A stretch of 64,000 nucleotides of DNA, from NCBI GenBank assembly GCA_944989445.1, contig CALYLW010000056.1:407948-471947 (forward strand), written 5' to 3'. This document shows positions 57,553 to 64,000 of this stretch, one piece after another. Each line of letters opens with the position of its first letter. The stretch's first letter is position 1. The notes beneath the pieces were generated by a model that did no database searches, was not told the DNA's origin, and saw nothing but the letters and a program-made list of their open reading frames with translations. Source of the DNA: Ampullaceana balthica. Its lineage: Eukaryota; Mollusca; Gastropoda; Lymnaeidae. Made by a program: the position numbers and the translations under genes.

Positions 57553-58704
57553 CCCTTCAAAAATGAAATAATGAGATCCGAATAATTTTTAAAAAATTTT
57601 TGTAAGTAAATTGATTAGTTCATATTAAACAGTATACAATTTTGAGCTTTAGAATCCATTTAAAGAAGAAAAAAAAAGCTCTGTATCTCGGAAAGACAGG
57701 ACAATCAAACAATTAAATTTCGTTAGTTATTTCATATTTAAAATTACATGGCGCTTCAACACGTCATCTATTGATCTATCATTGCTCCCCTCCGCCCCCC
57801 CCCCTTTTTTTTTCTCCATAAATTCGCATGAAAAGACCTAGAAAAATAAAGAACGCGGATCCAATGTCAGGCCGTATTGAGATCAATGGAATCGTGTGTG
57901 AGGAATGTCTGTGCTACGAGTGTAACCCAGGTGAAATCTAATCACGAAAACCTTGTCACTCTCTACTTCCTTGCCGTGTCGTACGGTCTTCATAGAAACC
58001 TTTATCGTCGATGTTTTTATCCAACAATATCAAATACTTCTAACATTAGTCAGTAAATGGTGTTTTTTTAAAAACGAAATTACCCCCCAACCCCCCCTAC
58101 CCCCTATCACAAACACACAATTTAAAAACTATAATATTGTATAATCGGGTTTGCTTGAATTTAAATGTAAAAAGTTATTTTTTTCTCTATTTTCCCTTCC
58201 CCATTGAATATTTCCAGCTAATTGGAGTTGTATTGATTCTTGCTTTCAAAATTAGAACTTAAATATTAACGTTTTGTGCAAATAAGTAAAACCATTTTCT
58301 ATGTAGTTGCATCAAAGTTTCATAATGGCTTCTGAACCACAGACAGGACTCGTATTAGGCCTACTCTTATACTGAATGGATCAGAGGAGTTACCATACAC
58401 GCCGATGTCAAGGTTCTTTCTTAGCAGGATTTTGTACACACCATACTTGAAGTTCAATGAATTACACATGTGTAGTGTCCGACGCGATGTTATAGATCAT
58501 GTGTACACTGTACACTGACCCACAGCTCTGTACAGCGAAATCTCCACTGAAATCAAAGGCTTTAACCTTTGAACCCATGAATCAAATAGATTGTCACTAA
58601 TTCAATTGCAATGAATGAGCAGAATAAGTATCACCCTCTGTGGTATGTTTTCGCCCACAGTGTTATCAATGAAAGATATCAATGAGAACGCACTTAGTTC
58701 CATC
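57553..58704. other. No recognised gene
   Basis: C-rich runs at 57785-57805 and 58085-58110. A short Cys-rich frame (57852-57930) followed by CAG|GTGAAA was considered as an exon but has no family support. Confidence 0.4.
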
Positions 58705-58906
58705 CATTATTCCCTTTAAGCTGCGCGACGGACCGACGCCGCGCAGGAGTTTAGAATTACAGGGCAGCAAATTTTGATAAAGATAATATATCATCATTGT
58801 TTGTGGAATAAAAAGAAATTATACACAAAGAAATTAATGCTGTGCAACTTTACACACGGGCTTTTTTTATTTTACACCGGACCAAAGAACCTTTGAAGGA
58901 ACATTG
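58705..58906. mobile_element. hAT MITE of the AATGTTCCCT family, complete
   Basis: Starts CATTATTCCCTTTAAGCTGC and ends CTTTGAAGGAACATTG. Flanks GTTCCATC (58697-58704) and GTTTCATC (58907-58914) form an 8-bp duplication with one mismatch. Confidence 0.87.
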
Positions 58907-58977
58907 GTTTCATCCCCTTTTCTCCAGATTTCCCTATCGAACTCTCGCTTGCTCCATGTCATCATTGAGCATATGCT

Positions 58978-59140
58978 CAGAAGCGTAACCGGGTTTTCCG
59001 CGCCCTTGGCTATTTCATTTTTTGCGCCCTTGAGAAATAGGGAAAATTTACTAAATTATACAGAATAAATTGATCATTGAAGGATTAGCCCTCGGCGTCC
59101 TTGGCAACTGCCCCGATGCCAAGTCGTTGTTACGCCTCTG
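58978..59140. mobile_element. Short hAT-type MITE
   Basis: Starts CAGAAGCGTAACCGGG and ends GTTGTTACGCCTCTG, inverted termini. Perfect 8-bp flanks CATATGCT lie at 58970-58977 and 59141-59148. It is 163 bp and non-coding. Confidence 0.88.
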
Positions 59141-59345
59141 CATATGCTTGACACTAATGAGATACAGAAGATAGAGTCGTTTTAAAGGTCTGATTGTCTG
59201 AGGAAGTCCATGGAACTGAATACAAACTAAAAGAGTCTAGTCTAGTCGTGTTGCCTAGTTTAGTCTACAATAGAAAACATATCAAGTAAAAAATTGTTGG
59301 ACTATTCTCATTTTTTAAAAAAAATATCTCCTGTGCCCACAATAA

Positions 59346-59392
59346 ATAGTGGAATATATAATTGCATTAAATACAGTTATATATTCCACTAT
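59346..59392. repeat. Perfect 16-bp inverted repeat, 15-bp loop
   Basis: ATAGTGGAATATATAA at 59346-59361 pairs with TTATATATTCCACTAT at 59377-59392. No surrounding element is recognised. Confidence 0.85.
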
Positions 59393-60690
59393 ATGTCACG
59401 GTCCTTCTTTAAATTTGAAAGGTTTGAATTTCATTCAAATTTGTGTATGGACATTCAATGTTTTTAATGTGGCTGTGAAAGACCACCTTAATAATTAATT
59501 ATTCCTATTAAAGTACGTCAGTAATCTTTGAAAGTTCAACTTCCATGTTCACAAATAATTTGTAATGTTTTGATCATGAAAATAAAAATAATACTTTTAA
59601 ACAAGACCGTTTTCATCTTCCAAAAATTATTTTGCGTATTTTCCTCTCTTGAATTGACTCCTGGTATTTCAATTGAGCATGTGACGTATTTGTCCCTCCA
59701 GGAACTAAACTATTTCAACGTGTTTCATTTATGAAACAGCATAACGGCAGGTAACACGCGCGTGGCTCATAGGCGGCCCAGTTAAGCTCCACTTTAGTTT
59801 TCATTTCACAAATCCCCACTTTCTTGGCCAGTTTTTCCTGCCATCTGTGGTCTCTCGAGTATGCCAAGCAGACGTTCTCACCGGGAGAAGAAAAAACAAA
59901 CTTGACAACAATACCAAGAAATCTCTGCCGCTTTACTTTTTTTTTAAATATGTGTTTGTGTGTGTGTTTATGGTTACTTCACGTTATATTTCACAAAGCT
60001 ACTTCACTTACCTATTGGTTGTTGAAGTCAGCTTTACAATTTGATATGACTGATTTATACGTGATCAGTGTTTTATAGATAGTTTATATTTTTGTGCTTT
60101 TTATCGGGAAACTGCACAAGAGAAAAAAATGTTTATTTACTTACTTGCCAATTTTTAATTAATTGATTGGGAAAATAATAAGTGTCCAACAATGGAGGGG
60201 AGGGGACCGAAGCAAATACAGGGGAAAAAACTAATTAGGGTCAGGGAGGGTTCTTCGAATATCACGTGATGAGCGTTAAGGAGGTTTCTTCGAATACGAC
60301 GTGATGGCTCTAGTTGTAGACTAGGGCTAGAGGTCTATATATATTGATGCTATTTCAATTGCAATTTCCTTTTCCTTTGTGCAGTCTAGAGTACCGTAGA
60401 TATTTAGAAGCGTGCAGTTATTGTTTGTAAGTAATTGTTCTGTTTTTAATATCCCGTGTTATATTTACTGTACATACGAAATGGCGTTACCGTGTGTTTA
60501 TAGATATTTCCATTAACACAGACTTTTAAAATAACATAAATGAACTGTTGTTTGTCAATTTTGAGTGAACTCCCACTTCATGTCTCATGTTATTATGTCT
60601 CGCCGCCATATTTGAGGTTGTGACCTTTCTTCAAGACAATTTAAAAAAAAATAATTTGTTAAAAATGGTGGACGCGTCAAATGGAAGAAT
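59393..60690. other. No recognised gene
   Basis: Several short frames, none with a domain. TCTTCGAATA-containing phrases occur twice near 60250-60300. Confidence 0.45.
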
Positions 60691-61234
60691 AAAACAAACC
60701 CGTAAAAACAAAGTTTTTGACTATAAATCCCTCATATATGAGACATAACTAACAGTATTGATTATTTTCAAACGCGACAAACATTTACAGACTGAATCTG
60801 TCTTAACTCAACTATGCTTCATAACCCGGGGGGGGGGAAGGGTCAAAGTCTGGTCACCGATCGCTTGACCGAGCTCAGCGTGACACGCAAAATGTAAACA
60901 AAAGCACGCCGGTACTTCGATGGGTCGCGTCAACGCGTCAACTCAAACTCTCACGTGGAAAAAAAACAATAACAAACAGTGAATTTGAATTACATACGTT
61001 ATATAAGGATAAACTAAAAATGCATAAATTTAATTACGGTACGTTCGATCGATCTGAAATTTTGATACGATACATTGTTAGGTGAGACGGGTCCGTGGGC
61101 CAAATTTCAGCTCGATCGGATCACGGAAAATGGGTCATTTTTTACTTTTGTTTTTCCGCCCGCCCAAGACAGAGATGACGACAGAACGACAGAGAGACAG
61201 ACAGAGACGGCGGTGCAGTTAATATAAGGGATTT
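60691..61234. mobile_element. Dispersed element family C, copy 4
   Basis: Starts AAAACAAACCCGTAAAAACA and AGTTTTTGACTATAAATCCC, and ends GCAGTTAATATAAGGGATTT. TGGTCACCGATCGCT, GTACGTTCGATCGATC and CCAAATTTCAGCTCGATC are shared with the 26835 copy. Confidence 0.77.
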
Positions 61235-61404
61235 AAAAAAAACGTAGTTTCGAGAGGGGATGGGTATGAAAGTTAAAAAAAGATGTTAAATTGTGTGTAA
61301 GGTTGTTGTTTTTTTTTAATTTAATATTTAAAAAACAAATTATTTTATTTTTAATCTATGAATCAACTTAAATCCGGAAAGTAAACTGAACAAATTTTTA
61401 AATA

Positions 61405-61550
61405 TATAAACTGAAATAATGTTAAATCTCTTAACTGAATATATTTATAAATTTATAAACTGAAATAATGTTAAATCTCTTAACTGAATATATTTATAAA
61501 TTTATAAACTGAAATAATGTTACAGCTCTAACTGAATATATTTATAAATT
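61405..61550. repeat. 49-bp tandem repeat, 3 copies
   Basis: ATAAACTGAAATAATGTTA and TAACTGAATATATTTATAAA recur at 49-bp spacing (61405, 61454, 61503). Confidence 0.9.
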
Positions 61551-61883
61551 TAAAAACTTCATTTTATTCTTCAAGAAATTAAACTGAAATCTTAACTTTT
61601 GTCTTCCCAACTTGACCGCTCACAACACATTTTCTTGTTCTCTATTTACCGCTGTAGTAAGGAATTTGTCAGCTTGTAAAAGATTATTATGGTAAATAAA
61701 CTGTAAATCAAGAAAAGCCACGTTTTAGTTTCAGCGCTAACACTTTCAATCTACAGGTGGCACGTTGAATATACCTGTTTTGTTTTGAGAGTTTATTTGT
61801 GACACTGATGAAATCATAATATTCACTTAAGTTACTCCTAATTCGCTGCCCTTGAGACGTTAACAACAGACATTCTCAATGCT

Positions 61884-62010
61884 CATGGGAGGCTAAAAAT
61901 ATCTTATTCTCACCAGTTACGGATTGTTAATATCACATTCCAACCAGTCATGGAATGCTAAAATTATCACATTCTCAGCAGTCATGGAATGCAAACAATT
62001 TCACATTCTC
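61884..62010. repeat. Degenerate repeat of about 34 bp, 4 copies
   Basis: CAGTCATGGAATGCTAAAAT and ATCACATTCTCA recur with many changes. Confidence 0.7.
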
Positions 62011-62195
62011 ACTAATCAAGTATGATTTGATTATGTTAAAAAAGTGTATAACTCACTCCCAAACTAGCTCTCACGATCTCCAATTGCCTATAGCTTTGGT
62101 AACGTTCTCTTCTCCAACCTGTGGCCAGAATTCATTATTTTTCACCCACTCGATCGTACCGTTGAAATGATCCCCTATGTTCTCGCAGGCTGCTC

Positions 62196-62995
62196 TATAA
62201 TTTCATTGTCAGACAAGTCCTGCTAACTTGCAGAATGTTCAAGTATTTCATTGTCAGACAAGTCCTGCTAACTTGCAGAATGTTCAAGTATTTCATTGTC
62301 AGACAAGTCCTGCTAACTTGCAGAATGTTCAAGTATTTCATTGTCAGACAAGTCATGCTAACTTGCAGATTGTTCAAGTATTTCATTGTCAGACAAGTCA
62401 TGCTAACTTGCAGAATGTTCAAGTATTTCATTGTCAGACAAGTCCTGTTAACTTGCCGCCTATACAATTATTTCAGTCCTGCTAACGTGCAGGCTGTCCA
62501 ATTATTTCAGTCCTGCTAACTTGCAGGCTGTCCAATTATTTCAGTCCTGTTAACTAGCAGGCTGTCCAATTATTTCAGTCCCGCTAACTTGCAGGCTGTC
62601 CAATTATTGCATTGTCTGACAAGTCCTGCTAACTTGCAGGCTGTCCAATTATTTCATTGTTTGACAAGTCCTGCTAACTTGCAGGCTGTCCAATTATTGC
62701 ATTGTCTGACAAGTCCTGCTAACTTGCAGGCTTTCCAATTATTTCATTGTCTGACAAGTCCTGCTAACTTGCAGGCAGTCCAATTATTTCATTGTCAGAC
62801 CAGCCTAGCTAACTTGCAGCCTGTACAATTATTTTATTGTCAGACCAGTCCTGTTAACTTGCAGGCTGTTCAAGTATTTCATTTTCAGACCAGTCCTGCT
62901 AACTTGCAGGCTGTCCCAATTATTTCATTGTCAGACCAGTCCTGGTAACTTGCAGGCTGTTCAAGTATTTCATTGTCAGAACAGCCTTGCTAATT
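62196..62995. repeat. 45-bp minisatellite, about 18 copies
   Basis: Units contain CCTGCTAACTTGCAGGCTGT and ATTATTTCATTGTCAGACAA. A run of shorter units (62460-62590) lacks the CATTGTCAGAC part. Each full unit has CTAAC and a TTTCATTGTCAG acceptor-like sequence about 30 bases apart. The frames on both strands are artefacts. Confidence 0.93.
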
Positions 62996-63003
62996 TTCTT
63001 TAG

Positions 63004-63130
63004 ATTCTCTGGCCCCCATAAGGTCGACTACTCACGTCTGAATGCTCGCCTGTACGCATGGAGAAGTTATTACCGCTGCCTGCACCTGCACCCCTCCGTG
63101 GCCAACATTTCCCTGGCTCCCTTCCGATGA
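63004..63130 (+). CDS. Possible terminal exon, unidentified
   Basis: Directly after the minisatellite, TTGCTAATTTTCTTTAG| could be a splice acceptor. With a phase-2 entry, the following sequence reads FSGPHKVDYSRLNARLYAWR, then SYYRCLHLHPSVANISLAPF and R before TGA at 63128. Composition is GC-richer and more coding-like than its surroundings. An AATAAA lies at 63589-63594. I recognise no family. It cannot be WIF1 exon 3, because that needs phase 0, where a stop comes after five codons. Confidence 0.25.
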
Positions 63131-64000
63131 TGAGTTCTGGCCTACTTGCCGCCACCATCTGCAGTTGGCCGGGCTTTTAGTCCAACAATTATCGTACCCC
63201 TTATCGTTAATAGCATCTACGTTGTCTTCACTTTAGCAGAGAGAAAAGTCTATTATAATTGGGCTGTGTGAAGGCAGGGGGGAGGGAATTAGAGGGTGTA
63301 GTGGGTAGGGGGATAACCAAGCTGGTGGTGTGGCACAAGACTACAATAGTTACTTTCCTTGTTGTGTGGTCCAAGAGGGTGGATACCAGTTTACCTCCCT
63401 GGGTGAAAAGTCAGTTGTTAGATCTATCTCGATGCAATACGAACGCGTAACGAGCTGAGAAGTCATGTTACGAATCGATGCCGGAAGTTAAAGAACGATT
63501 ACGTCACGTCACGAGCTATGTTTTGTAGGAGATGCATTGTTTAATTGTATGTAGTTATGCAGTCCTGAAATAGTCTGCAACACTCAGAAATAAAGCTGTA
63601 ACAGTTCCGTCACGAGTGACTCGGTCACTTACAGACGAGAGTGCTACAGTCATGTTACAACGTTGTAAATGTCATGTAACTGTGAGGAAAGGGCAATCCT
63701 AGGAGGTGGTACAACCATGTCAAAATGTGAAGTACAAAATACACAAACAAAATGTGACTCATTCATGTTACTCGGTCATTGTATTAAGTCATAAAGACTT
63801 TTTTCGAGCTGAGAGATGCATGTTACTGTCAGTTACAGACATGCTAGCAGCTGGAGCAATCGTGATACATGGGTTATACATGGGTACAGTTTAGTTGGGG
63901 TGGGGGTGGGGGTAAGTTGTGCCGCTTTACCTTCCAAGCTAATACAACTATAGTTATCCCTCTTTCGTTTCGTTGATTGCTCTTACTTTGAGCCGTACCG
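63131..64000. other. No recognised gene; AATAAA at 63589
   Basis: Phrases such as GTCATGTTAC and GTCACGAG recur loosely at 63464-63780. Frames at 63259 and 63706 have no domain. Confidence 0.4.

Noticed and set aside
57852..57930. Cys-rich frame (CEECLCYECNPG) followed by CAG|GTGAAA as a WIF1 EGF exon
   Set aside because: Cysteine spacing does not match an EGF repeat, and the preceding acceptor is weak. It could still be a chance exon-like sequence.

Overview
This 64-kb window is intron-rich, AT-rich animal DNA with almost no continuous coding sequence. Genus and phylum cannot be fixed from sequence alone. A spliced Wnt-inhibitor gene, Helitrons with CTAG ends, hAT elements and very many 22-58 bp minisatellites suggest an invertebrate, and I lean towards a mollusc, possibly a gastropod (inference). 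Almost every long open frame here is a by-product of a tandem repeat.

The one host gene I can support is the 5' part of a Wnt inhibitory factor 1 (WIF1) orthologue on the + strand. Exon 1 (5967-6120) encodes a signal peptide and the opening of the WIF domain. Exon 2 (32827-32963) encodes the next part of that domain. The exons join in the same phase across an intron of about 26.7 kb. Exon 3 was not found, so the gene probably continues beyond the right edge or its next exon escaped recognition.

Intron 1 is filled with tandem repeats: a 40-bp array (8.0-8.4 kb), a 33-34-bp array (8.6-9.7 kb), about 80 copies of a 49/50-bp unit (10.4-14.35 kb), a 57-bp array (15.8-16.35 kb), a 23-bp array (17.1-17.4 kb), a 1.1-kb tetranucleotide tract (19.4-20.5 kb), a 29-bp array (25.0-25.4 kb) and about 73 copies of a 30-bp unit (30.6-32.8 kb). 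The last array ends at the exon 2 acceptor, and its units look like that acceptor.

Mobile DNA dominates the rest. Helitrons are recognised by 3' hairpin plus CTAG ends, 5' TC ends and a helicase C-terminal remnant. They lie at 3657-4330, 22703-23093, 33555-34744, 51008-53865 (a head-to-tail array) and 53926-54270. hAT relics and MITEs, most with 8-bp target duplications, lie at 1861, 4559, 6903, 7124, 24305, 34746, 35117, 36944, 42055, 55262, 56931, 58705 and 58978. Two MITEs with TWA target duplications lie at 26255 and 33669. A LINE reverse-transcriptase pseudogene lies at 54303-55225. The 33555-35572 locus is a stack of nested insertions.

No rRNA, intact tRNA, CRISPR array or complete protein-coding gene was seen. 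Two tRNA-like relics are present.
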